64,000 nucleotides of DNA from JAQWCH01 sp050952725 (lineage in GTDB: Bacteria > Bacillota_I > Bacilli_A > RFN20 > CAG-826). The stretch lies in assembly GCA_050952725.1 (NCBI GenBank), contig JBMNLN010000001.1, positions 124,001 through 188,000 on the forward strand, in the 5' to 3' direction. Numbering within the stretch: the first letter of the stretch is position 1; the number at the start of each line of letters is the position of its first letter. Shown one piece after another: positions 40,838-48,409 of this stretch. The position numbers and the translations under genes are program-made. The notes below the pieces were generated by a model that was not told the origin of the DNA, did not search any database, and was given only the letters and a program-made list of their open reading frames with translations.

Positions 40838-42556
40838 ATGTCAAATAAAAAAACATTGACTCTACACACTAGGCATATTCCGATTGAGCATCTAGATCAT
40901 ACAAACCCTACTACCATTACGATAAAAGAAAACGGGTTATGCGATTCTATTTTTAATATCCAAAAACTGCAAGAAAAATACATCTCCGTCATTGAAACAA
41001 GACTCGTTCCAATTGAAAACAATAAACTTGATATCGAATGGCAGAGATTCGTTAAGGTTATTAAACACATTAAAAAGCACAACATGGGCGTTGGTGTTTT
41101 TTGTTGGCCTCAATATATTGATAAAAATTCAAAAATCACTCCCCTAAGGTGTTTAGAGCATAATCGCGAATCAACAATCGGCTCATTATGGGATCCGAAA
41201 CTACTCACCAAATATAAGAAGGTATATAAAACCCTTTCCAAATATGAACAATATCTAGACTTCTTATACGTAGGAGTTTACGGCGATTACGGCGAAGTTA
41301 GTTTTCCATCTGGAGTAAAACATTATTTATTCAGTCCTAAACATGGTCATTTAGGCTTGTTTTGCGGTGATAATTATGCAAAAGACTCTTTCTTTAAATA
41401 CGTTAAATCCAAGTTTAAAAACATCGATTTGTTAAATAAGAAATGGCAAACAAACTTTGCAAATTTCCGTGATGTAACCCCATATATTTATCTACAAAGT
41501 AATCAAATTGCGCCTAAAAAAGCCTTTCAAGAGTGGTACTGTGGTTCAATTACAAAGTTTGCTAAACAAGTAATGACAATTGCAAATAATTCATTTCGAA
41601 ATATACATATCGGGCTTCCTTTGGGATTTGCTGATCAGCCCTTAGAAATTGGTCAAATCAAATCGCAGATTATTAAAGCGGCGAGCAAGCATCAAATATT
41701 GGTAAGGTGGACTGGTCTTGGTTTTCTTTCTAACTATGCAAAGTCCAATGTATTAGCTAAGGTTGTTTCTTCTCCTGCGCACTTTTATCACACTGCTTTG
41801 GGTTGTGAGGCAGCATTAAAACTTAATCTAGATTCACTGCTTGATGTGATGTATGAGGCGATATCAAATGGAGCGGAGATGATTCATAATGATCCCAAAA
41901 ATATTGACATTCCCCACGAAAAATGGAAAAAAATAATCGCCAATTATAAAATTAGCAAACCCATAAATAACATTGGAGTATTTTATCCCACCGAAGCGGA
42001 AATGTTAAAATTATTGGATGTAGGCAAAAAAACTTTATTTCCTTTTGAATCCGAACAATTCAAGAAAAGCAAAACGATAAATGAGGCTTTTTTTGATAGT
42101 TTTTCTAATGATGATTATTCCTATAGCGACGTCAATAATAATCCGCTTGATGTCTACATCACAAGAGTAGCGGCTTTGCGTCAATCCTTTGATTATTGTG
42201 TTGTTGACTCACAATTAATAAGCGATGGGGCTTTAGATAAACTCGAGTATTTAATTATTCCAATATCATGTTATCTAAAAAATAAAACCCAAAACAGCAT
42301 CAATAAATGGATTGCACGAGGTGGCAAATTAATCCTTAGAAAGGGTGTGAAACTTCACAATTTGGACACCTTAAAAGAATATAATCCCAGAGTTGTTTGG
42401 CTACAATATAAGACGGCATTCTCACTTCCGCCCTATGATGGTTTGCGTCGAATATATGGGGAAAACACTTATATCACTATACACGAAGATTTTATTTCTG
42501 TACTTGACAAAGAAAATACCACTATCAAGTATTACACGACAAAGATATCCGCCTAA
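40838..42556 (+). CDS. Putative cytoplasmic glycoside hydrolase with beta-galactosidase-like architecture
   Basis: 572 aa, no signal peptide. The first ~370 residues fit a TIM barrel: VGVFCWPQ, then YVGVYGDYGEVSFPSG (Glu153 as candidate acid/base, in the style of GH14/GH42 enzymes), FFKYVKSKFKNIDLLNKKW and SNGAEMIHNDP. From about residue 375 comes a flavodoxin-like domain (NNIGVFYPTEAEMLKL, DYCVVDSQLISDGALDKLEYLIIPISCYL, INKWIARGGKLIL) like the GH42 trimerisation domain. I cannot assign a CAZy family. It is low in GC and lies alone on the + strand, divergent from the transport operon. No good SD precedes the ATG. Confidence 0.65.
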   Translation: MSNKKTLTLHTRHIPIEHLDHTNPTTITIKENGLCDSIFNIQKLQEKYISVIETRLVPIENNKLDIEWQRFVKVIKHIKKHNMGVGVFCWPQYIDKNSKITPLRCLEHNRESTIGSLWDPKLLTKYKKVYKTLSKYEQYLDFLYVGVYGDYGEVSFPSGVKHYLFSPKHGHLGLFCGDNYAKDSFFKYVKSKFKNIDLLNKKWQTNFANFRDVTPYIYLQSNQIAPKKAFQEWYCGSITKFAKQVMTIANNSFRNIHIGLPLGFADQPLEIGQIKSQIIKAASKHQILVRWTGLGFLSNYAKSNVLAKVVSSPAHFYHTALGCEAALKLNLDSLLDVMYEAISNGAEMIHNDPKNIDIPHEKWKKIIANYKISKPINNIGVFYPTEAEMLKLLDVGKKTLFPFESEQFKKSKTINEAFFDSFSNDDYSYSDVNNNPLDVYITRVAALRQSFDYCVVDSQLISDGALDKLEYLIIPISCYLKNKTQNSINKWIARGGKLILRKGVKLHNLDTLKEYNPRVVWLQYKTAFSLPPYDGLRRIYGENTYITIHEDFISVLDKENTTIKYYTTKISA

Positions 42557-42559
42557 CAA

Positions 42560-43399
42560 CTATAACAAGCCATAAAATGTAACATTGTCAATGTTGTCAA
42601 AGCAGATTATTTGAACATCAACAAGTTGTTTGGTTAATGTTTTTTTAAACATTGAATACGATTTGGATATTTGTCCGCCCACAATTAAAATATCTATTTT
42701 GTGTTTTTTTAAGATCGGCTTTAAAAACTTACCGAGCATATTACCCATTTCTAAATAAACTTCTTTCGCGATGAAGTTGTTGATTTGGGCCACTTCTTTT
42801 GCGCTCGTACAAATAATAGTTTTTGAGCGCTCATTATAATGGTTGCAAATACCACGATTAGATACATAATCTTCAAGTATTTCTTGGTCATTGACAGGAA
42901 GATTAAAGATAACTTCTCTGGGACCGCCGTTTTCATTTGTAATAATGCGCCCATCATAAAATAAAGACAAACCTAAACCTGTGCCAATAGTAATCGCAGC
43001 CACTCTTTTTCCTAATAAGTCTGGATGTAAATAAATTTGCCCTTTAAGAAAAGTATTAGTGTCAGAAAAGAAAAAAATATCAATATCGGTTAAGTCGCAA
43101 TGATATCGAATTTCATCAGCAAGATTTAAACCATATAAGGCTGAAAATTTATGTCGAGACAAACTCATTGATTCGGAATAATTAAAAGGGCCAGGAATTG
43201 CGATTCTAATATCGCAAAAACCTTCTCTATCCCACAGAGAAATCGTATCCAAAAACGAATTTAAAATCTCTTCTTTGCTCCCGTTTGAATTAACAGGAAC
43301 AAATTTAACGTCTTTTAAAATACCGTTATTAATGATGGTTGATTTTAAAAAAGTTCCACCTGCGTCAATCGCCAGAATTGAATTGCTCTTCATTTTCAA
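42560..43399 (-). CDS. ROK-family sugar kinase
   Basis: 279 aa. N-terminal phosphate loop ILAIDAGGTFLKSTI, catalytic region FFFSDTNTFLKG (Asp), and ITIGTGLGLSLFYDGRI, which is the second ATP motif; DILIVGGQISKS is near the C-terminus. The Cys zinc cluster (CxCGxxGC) of many ROK kinases and repressors is missing, and so is an N-terminal DNA-binding domain, so this is a kinase. It starts inside the end of the isomerase gene (35-base overlap, different frame; ATG 43393 is an alternative). With that gene it suggests mannose to mannose-6-phosphate to fructose-6-phosphate. Confidence 0.82.
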   Translation of the reverse strand: MKMKSNSILAIDAGGTFLKSTIINNGILKDVKFVPVNSNGSKEEILNSFLDTISLWDREGFCDIRIAIPGPFNYSESMSLSRHKFSALYGLNLADEIRYHCDLTDIDIFFFSDTNTFLKGQIYLHPDLLGKRVAAITIGTGLGLSLFYDGRIITNENGGPREVIFNLPVNDQEILEDYVSNRGICNHYNERSKTIICTSAKEVAQINNFIAKEVYLEMGNMLGKFLKPILKKHKIDILIVGGQISKSYSMFKKTLTKQLVDVQIICFDNIDNVTFYGLL

Positions 43400-45212
43400 A
43401 TCCGTCTTTCAGCATTGTTTTATGAATAATAACTGGACACGGACCAAGATTAACAATTTTGTAACGCCCCACGCTAGCTGGTACGCAAACGATATCTAAG
43501 AAATCGGCATGGTAATTCATTTCTGGATGATCGATAGACTGAATAAGCACCTTATGGCCATCCACCAATGACAAAACGTGAAATTTACCATTTGTATTAT
43601 CTTCTATTTCTTTGTCAAACTCTAAATCGCGTAATGAAAAGTAAAGTAAATCATGTTCCCCAAGGATCTTCTCACGATATCCTGGTCCCTCTCTAACAAC
43701 GCGAGGTTTTTGCACGATGTTCTGGTTTACCCAAGTGGTATTTCTTTCACGAGCGAGAACATTATTGCCGTGATAAGTATGAATGGGACGAGGTTTTCCA
43801 TCTAAATCGAGGCGCAAATAATCGTACATTTTATATGTATAAGAACCAATCGTCAGACTGCCAATCTCAAGAATTAATTGATTTCTCCCCGATGCATGAA
43901 TGGTACCAGCAGGAATCATTACTTGCACACCCGGCTTTGATTCAATAGCGTTAATATATTTCTGATAATCTATAACTGAATTATCTTTTTCGGATTTTTT
44001 CGCCAAGTCAATGAACTCTTCTGGATCAATATCCTCATTAAAGCCGAGATAAGTTTTTGCTCCATGTCCAGCGACAATAACGTAATAACTTTCATCTTGA
44101 CGGCCAAGTTCATTGTAATTTTTAATATTATAATCGCCACCGCTATGACATTGGATAGACATATTGCCACTAGAATGGAAGGTATCATCATAATTAAAGC
44201 GGATTGGGAAATAGCCTTTAAATTTTTCTTCGCATAATTGTCCCATAATTTCCTTTCCTTTAGTGCGGAGAAAAGTGTAAAAGGGAATGTCAATCAACTC
44301 ATCATCAAATTGAATTGCCACACTTACTTCCATTGGAATAAAATCAAAAACCCAAGCAATGTTTTTGCAAATGTCTGGTACATTTCTTTGCCGTTTAACA
44401 AATTGTCCCCCCCAAACACCCTCGATATAAACAGGTTTAGGTCTAAATGGCTTTTTGGATAATTTATCACAAAGACCAAATAATAAATCCTTTGATAAGA
44501 GTTTGAGTTCATTCGTGGAGTCGACATAAAAATCAATTAATCCATTTTCAAGCAAAAACGAACGAAGATTAAGGGCTAATTCAAAATCGATATAATAATT
44601 TCTTCGCATCATTTCCTTAAAAGGACGAGCGTATTTATCGCCAAGATTTTTGCTTTTTCCAGCCTTAGCCCGAAGAACAACCTCTTTGGGAATCATATCA
44701 AGAAAGATAATCTTATCAATTAATGATCTTAACTTTTCTGAAAAAGTCGAACCGAATCCATAAAGAACAACAGCATATTCTTGTTTTTTCAGTTCTTCGA
44801 TTTCTTTAATCAGTTTCATGTATTGAGCGCGATCAAAAATGGTTTCGTATCCCCCGGTGATTCTTTTGCCAAAAAGTAAAACTGGATCTTTTTTGCGATC
44901 ATTGGGGAGAAGTTCGGAAAATTCTAATTCCAAAGTTTTTGAATCTTTGTAATAATCACTAACATTGATAACCACATTTTTAATTCCTTTCAGGGTTAGT
45001 TGCGCAGAAAGTAAATTCACTAAAGGAGAAAATTCAGCAGTCGAATAACCATCAAATCCATACACAATTGGTTTCTCTGCTGATAAATTAGCTAAAAATG
45101 CGGCGATTACTGCTGTTCCCTTTTTAAAAATTTTATTCCCCTGAAAATTAGCATCAATTTTGTTAATGGCAGACCACTCATCATAGCGGCTTGGATTAAA
45201 CATAAAACTCAT
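43365..45212 (-). CDS. Class I mannose-6-phosphate isomerase fused to a kinase-like N-terminal domain
   Basis: 615 aa from ATG 45212; the longer frame adds 35 residues of low-complexity hydrophobic sequence. The C-terminal ~350 residues are the isomerase: PVYIEGVWGG, SIQCHSGGDYN, YLGFNEDIDPEEF, VMIPAGTIHASGRNQLILEIGS and YDYLRLDLDGKPRPIH, with His and Glu metal ligands intact. The first ~240 residues resemble a uridine-kinase-like P-loop domain (VINVSDYYKDSKTLELEFSELLP), but where the GxxxxGK(S/T) loop should be there is VYGFDGYSTAEFSPL, without Lys. The domain is therefore probably non-catalytic. It ends in TGA. Own promoter, divergent from the AraC gene. Confidence 0.85.
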   Translation of the reverse strand: MSFMFNPSRYDEWSAINKIDANFQGNKIFKKGTAVIAAFLANLSAEKPIVYGFDGYSTAEFSPLVNLLSAQLTLKGIKNVVINVSDYYKDSKTLELEFSELLPNDRKKDPVLLFGKRITGGYETIFDRAQYMKLIKEIEELKKQEYAVVLYGFGSTFSEKLRSLIDKIIFLDMIPKEVVLRAKAGKSKNLGDKYARPFKEMMRRNYYIDFELALNLRSFLLENGLIDFYVDSTNELKLLSKDLLFGLCDKLSKKPFRPKPVYIEGVWGGQFVKRQRNVPDICKNIAWVFDFIPMEVSVAIQFDDELIDIPFYTFLRTKGKEIMGQLCEEKFKGYFPIRFNYDDTFHSSGNMSIQCHSGGDYNIKNYNELGRQDESYYVIVAGHGAKTYLGFNEDIDPEEFIDLAKKSEKDNSVIDYQKYINAIESKPGVQVMIPAGTIHASGRNQLILEIGSLTIGSYTYKMYDYLRLDLDGKPRPIHTYHGNNVLARERNTTWVNQNIVQKPRVVREGPGYREKILGEHDLLYFSLRDLEFDKEIEDNTNGKFHVLSLVDGHKVLIQSIDHPEMNYHADFLDIVCVPASVGRYKIVNLGPCPVIIHKTMLKDGFENEEQFNSGD

Positions 45213-45246
45213 ATTGCTGTTACTACCTTTTATTAATATTACAAAA

Positions 45247-45274
45247 ATTATAAGATAAATACGCGAGTTGTTAA
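45247..45274 (-). promoter_or_regulatory. Promoter of the isomerase-ROK pair
   Basis: TTAACA (45269-45274), 16-base spacer, TATAAT (45247-45252) on the minus strand. AAAGG lies 12 bases before ATG 45212. Confidence 0.65.
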
Positions 45275-45295
45275 ATGTAAGAATTATGAAAGAAT

Positions 45296-45324
45296 TTGTA
45301 TTTTTTAGTAAAACCAAATATAAT
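45296..45324 (+). promoter_or_regulatory. Promoter of the AraC-family gene
   Basis: TTGTAT (45296-45301), 17-base spacer, TATAAT (45319-45324). The two divergent -35 boxes are about 21 bases apart, so one regulator site between them could control both directions. Confidence 0.6.
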
Positions 45325-45349
45325 TAATTCGCAATAAAAGGATCGAAAT

Positions 45350-46144
45350 ATGTTTGATTTCACTAGTAATTCTTTGTCAATGAACATTAAAAACGTTTCC
45401 TTTAGATTTAATGTTAGAGCGCGATTCGATGTCGAAAAAAGACCTCAGAACGGTTTTGTTTATTATGTATCTGGGGGGCATCGTTTTTCTTTCGAAAAAA
45501 CTGAATTTGAAGTTAGAAAAGGACAATTCGTTTATCTCCCCTACGGCGCAAAATACACCAATAGATTGTTAAATAAAAATACTGAGTATTATCAAATCGA
45601 TTTATCGATTTATAACAAAAACGGTGAACCAATTTCTTTTTTAAAAGAGCCTTTTTATCTAAAAGAAGAGAAAAGCGAACAACTTGAATCTTTATTTAAA
45701 AACGCTTTTGAACTTTATTCTCAAACAATTCAAAACAACATTTTAGGGGTGTACAGTTTAATACTCCAAATACTATACAAAATAAGCCGAACAGATACTG
45801 GCATAAGTTATTCTCATCCAAAACTTTATAAAATCCGAAAAAGCGTCACTTATATTGAAAAAAACTATATGCTATCAACCCCTATGACTGAAATTGCTAG
45901 TTATTCCTCAATGTGCTTATCAAATTTCGAAAAATTATTCCGTCAATGTTTTGGGGTCACTGCATCTAAGTATCGAAATATTGTACGAATCAAACACGCT
46001 AAACATCTTCTCTCCTGCGGTTACTCGATTGCCGAGACATGTGAGAAAGTGGGTTTTTCTGATGTTTATTATTTTACAAAGGCCTTCAAAAAAATAACCA
46101 ACAAAACACCTGGTGCCTATGTAAAAGAAACCAACATACTCTAA
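45350..46144 (+). CDS. AraC-family transcriptional regulator
   Basis: 264 aa. N-terminal cupin-like sensing domain (residues ~15-100, GGHRFSFEKTEFEVRKGQFVYLPYGAKY). C-terminal double helix-turn-helix of about 100 residues: MTEIASYSSMCLSNFEKLFRQCFGVTASKYRNIVRIKHAKHLL, then SIAETCEKVGFSDVYYFTKAFKKITNKTPGAY. AAAGGATCG precedes the ATG. Such regulators commonly activate neighbouring sugar genes on binding a sugar. It faces the isomerase-ROK pair and probably controls it, perhaps the whole island. Confidence 0.9.
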   Translation: MFDFTSNSLSMNIKNVSFRFNVRARFDVEKRPQNGFVYYVSGGHRFSFEKTEFEVRKGQFVYLPYGAKYTNRLLNKNTEYYQIDLSIYNKNGEPISFLKEPFYLKEEKSEQLESLFKNAFELYSQTIQNNILGVYSLILQILYKISRTDTGISYSHPKLYKIRKSVTYIEKNYMLSTPMTEIASYSSMCLSNFEKLFRQCFGVTASKYRNIVRIKHAKHLLSCGYSIAETCEKVGFSDVYYFTKAFKKITNKTPGAYVKETNIL

Positions 46145-46647
46145 TTCTTAACTATTTCGATGAATTTTTTCATCATAAATGGCATATCGTTTGGTCTTCT
46201 TGAGGTAATGATGTTTTTATCTACCACTACTGATTGATCAATATATTTTGCTCCAGCATTAATCAAATCTGCTTTTATCCCTGGATAACATGTGGCTGAT
46301 ACACCTCTTAAAATATCGCTCGATATTAAAAGTTGCGGGCCATGACAAATTGCCACAATTGGTTTGTTAAGAGAATTAAACTCTTTTACCACACTAAGAA
46401 CATCATCGTTCTGTCTGAGTTTTTCCGGAGCCATTCCGCCTGGCAAATATAATCCATCGTAATCTTTAACTTTAATCTCTGTTGGTAATAACGTCGCTTC
46501 AATAGAAAAATGATATTTAGCTTTAATGATGCGTTTCTCCATTGAACAAACATCAACTAAGAAACCCTCCTCAAGCATCCGAAAAAGGGGATAAATGAGC
46601 TCTGAATCATCAACACCATCATATGTGATTATTAGAATTTTTGGCAT
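46141..46647 (-). CDS. DJ-1/PfpI-family protein
   Basis: 168 aa from ATG 46647 (AAGGAAGGTG upstream); a GTG four codons earlier is also in frame. The DJ-1 fold is clear: ILIITYDGVDDSELIYPLFRM (Glu of the catalytic site), DYDGLYLPGGMAPEKLRQ and the nucleophile Cys in PIVAICHGPQLLIS (Cys-His), then NIITSRRPNDMPFMMKKFIEI. Members are deglycases, glyoxalases or proteases/chaperones. Convergent with the AraC gene; their stops overlap by two bases. In a sugar island, protection from reactive carbonyls is possible but unproven. Confidence 0.85.
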   Translation of the reverse strand: MPKILIITYDGVDDSELIYPLFRMLEEGFLVDVCSMEKRIIKAKYHFSIEATLLPTEIKVKDYDGLYLPGGMAPEKLRQNDDVLSVVKEFNSLNKPIVAICHGPQLLISSDILRGVSATCYPGIKADLINAGAKYIDQSVVVDKNIITSRRPNDMPFMMKKFIEIVKN

Positions 46648-46904
46648 AGAATTTATCACCTTCCTTTTGCGGTTTATTTATATAATAAATTTTACTAAAA
46701 AATACAAATTTCTTCATATTTATTTCATTTAATAGTCGGTATGTTCAAACTATACTTTATACGAGAATTACAAATAATTTTTACCTCATTCACGCTATAA
46801 AACAATCTCGTTTGATTCACCAACCAAATATATGTTAGCAAATAATAATTAGCAATAAAATAAAAAAATCAGGTAAATATCCTAACGGTAATTACAATTT
46901 CAGA

Positions 46905-46919
46905 AATCAAAATTTGATT
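46905..46919. repeat. Small dyad upstream of the GH1 gene
   Basis: AATCAAAATTTGATT is palindromic around a central A, 41 bases before the GH1 ATG, where an operator would lie. No convincing -10/-35 pair is visible in 46648-46960, which is otherwise AT-rich filler. Confidence 0.3.
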
Positions 46920-46960
46920 ATGTCTTAAAACTTTTAGACGCTATCAATAAGGGAGGTAAT

Positions 46961-48304
46961 ATGGCATTAAGAAAAGATTTCATCTGGGGGACAGCAACTT
47001 CTGCATGTCAAATAGAAGGAGCATCAAATATCGATGGAAAAGGTTTATCAAACTGGGAACTTTATCCTTTGATTGATAATGTCTGTTATCAAAACCAAAA
47101 CCCTAATGATGGGGGCCATCACTATACTCATATGGAAGATGACGTAAGGCTTCTTGCTGAATTAGGCGTTAAAGCATATCGTTTTTCTTTTGCTTGGACG
47201 CGTATTCTTCCAGAAGGATTAGGAAAAATAAATCCAAAGGGGTTAGAATTTTATGATCGCTTATTGGATGAGCTTGAAAAATATGGGATTGAACCATATG
47301 GGACAATATTTCACTGGGACTATCCATATGAACTCGTAAAAAAAGGCGGTTGGTTAAACGATGAAAGTCCGCTTTGGTTTTTGGAGTATACAAAGATATT
47401 AGTCGATAGGTATAAAAATCGCATTAAGAACTGGATTCCCCTTAATGAACCTTCAAATGTCCTTGAAGTTGGTGGTCATTCCTTAAAAGCATCTTTGATT
47501 CATTCCACAAAAGAAAAACTGCAAATGCTTCACAATATTTTATTGGCCCATGGACACGCTGCCCAATACATTAAAGCCAATGGCGGCAGAGTCGGAACCG
47601 CTTTGTGTTCATTAGCCTTTGCTCCTTATGATGAAAATTGTAAAGAGGACATCGAGGCCGCTAAAAAAGCACTTTTCGATGTTGAAAAAGATGACATATG
47701 GCGATTATCTATCTGGTCCGATCCAATGATTTTGGGCAAATACCCTGATAAATATTATGAGTTATATTGCGAATTTGAGAGACCATATATCACCAAAAAA
47801 GATATGCGAATCATTTCCACCCCTTTAGATTTTTTAGGGTACAACCTATATTCTGGAACTCCAGTCAAAAGTGATGGAAAAGGTGGATATGTTATTATGA
47901 ACCACCCCATTGGTAATCCGAAAACTAATATGGATTCGGATGTCTACCCTAAGATTATGTACTGGGTAGCGAAATTCATCTATGAACGATATCCTATGCC
48001 TTTTTATTTTATGGAAAACGGTTGCGCCATTACTGATATTGTTTCTGAAGATAAAAAAGTGCATGATGGACCACGAATAGAATTTATTAAACAACATATT
48101 AAACAAGTTAAAAGAGCATGTGCAGACGGAATTGATATCCGTGCATACTTTATTTGGTCATTTCTGGATAATTTTGAATGGTTTAATGGATATTCAAAAC
48201 GATTCGGCATTGTCTACATTGATTATCAAACTAAAGAAAGAATCAAAAAAGATTCCTTTGAGTTTTATAAGGAAATCATTAAACAAAACGGAAACAACTT
48301 ATAA
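46961..48304 (+). CDS. GH1 beta-glycosidase (beta-glucosidase type)
   Basis: 447 aa, cytoplasmic. GH1 hallmarks: FIWGTATSACQIEGA at the N-terminus, YRFSFAWTRILPEG, acid/base Glu163 in WIPLNEPSN (usually TxNEP), nucleophile Glu352 in FYFMENG, and FIWSFLDNFEWFNGYSKRFGIVYIDY at the C-terminus. It hydrolyses terminal beta-linked glucose, galactose or mannose, or phospho-sugars; the phosphate-binding residues of 6-phospho-glycosidases are not obvious, so an ABC-imported, unphosphorylated substrate fits. GGGAGG precedes the ATG by a few bases. Confidence 0.92.
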   Translation: MALRKDFIWGTATSACQIEGASNIDGKGLSNWELYPLIDNVCYQNQNPNDGGHHYTHMEDDVRLLAELGVKAYRFSFAWTRILPEGLGKINPKGLEFYDRLLDELEKYGIEPYGTIFHWDYPYELVKKGGWLNDESPLWFLEYTKILVDRYKNRIKNWIPLNEPSNVLEVGGHSLKASLIHSTKEKLQMLHNILLAHGHAAQYIKANGGRVGTALCSLAFAPYDENCKEDIEAAKKALFDVEKDDIWRLSIWSDPMILGKYPDKYYELYCEFERPYITKKDMRIISTPLDFLGYNLYSGTPVKSDGKGGYVIMNHPIGNPKTNMDSDVYPKIMYWVAKFIYERYPMPFYFMENGCAITDIVSEDKKVHDGPRIEFIKQHIKQVKRACADGIDIRAYFIWSFLDNFEWFNGYSKRFGIVYIDYQTKERIKKDSFEFYKEIIKQNGNNL

Positions 48305-48409
48305 TCAGGTTTTTCAAAATAATAATATCTTAATAAAAATTAGAAAATTAACTTGCACATTTTAAAATATAATTTCAAAAAACAAAGAAGGTTTTGCATT
48401 GTTTTTTAA

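Noticed and set aside
45389..45402. Second cre-like site near the AraC gene
   Set aside because: It matches only about 11 of 14 positions and lies inside the coding sequence.
48305..48409. Bidirectional terminator between the GH1 gene and the 48410 gene
   Set aside because: The gap is AT-rich but no stable stem with a T-run is visible on either strand.
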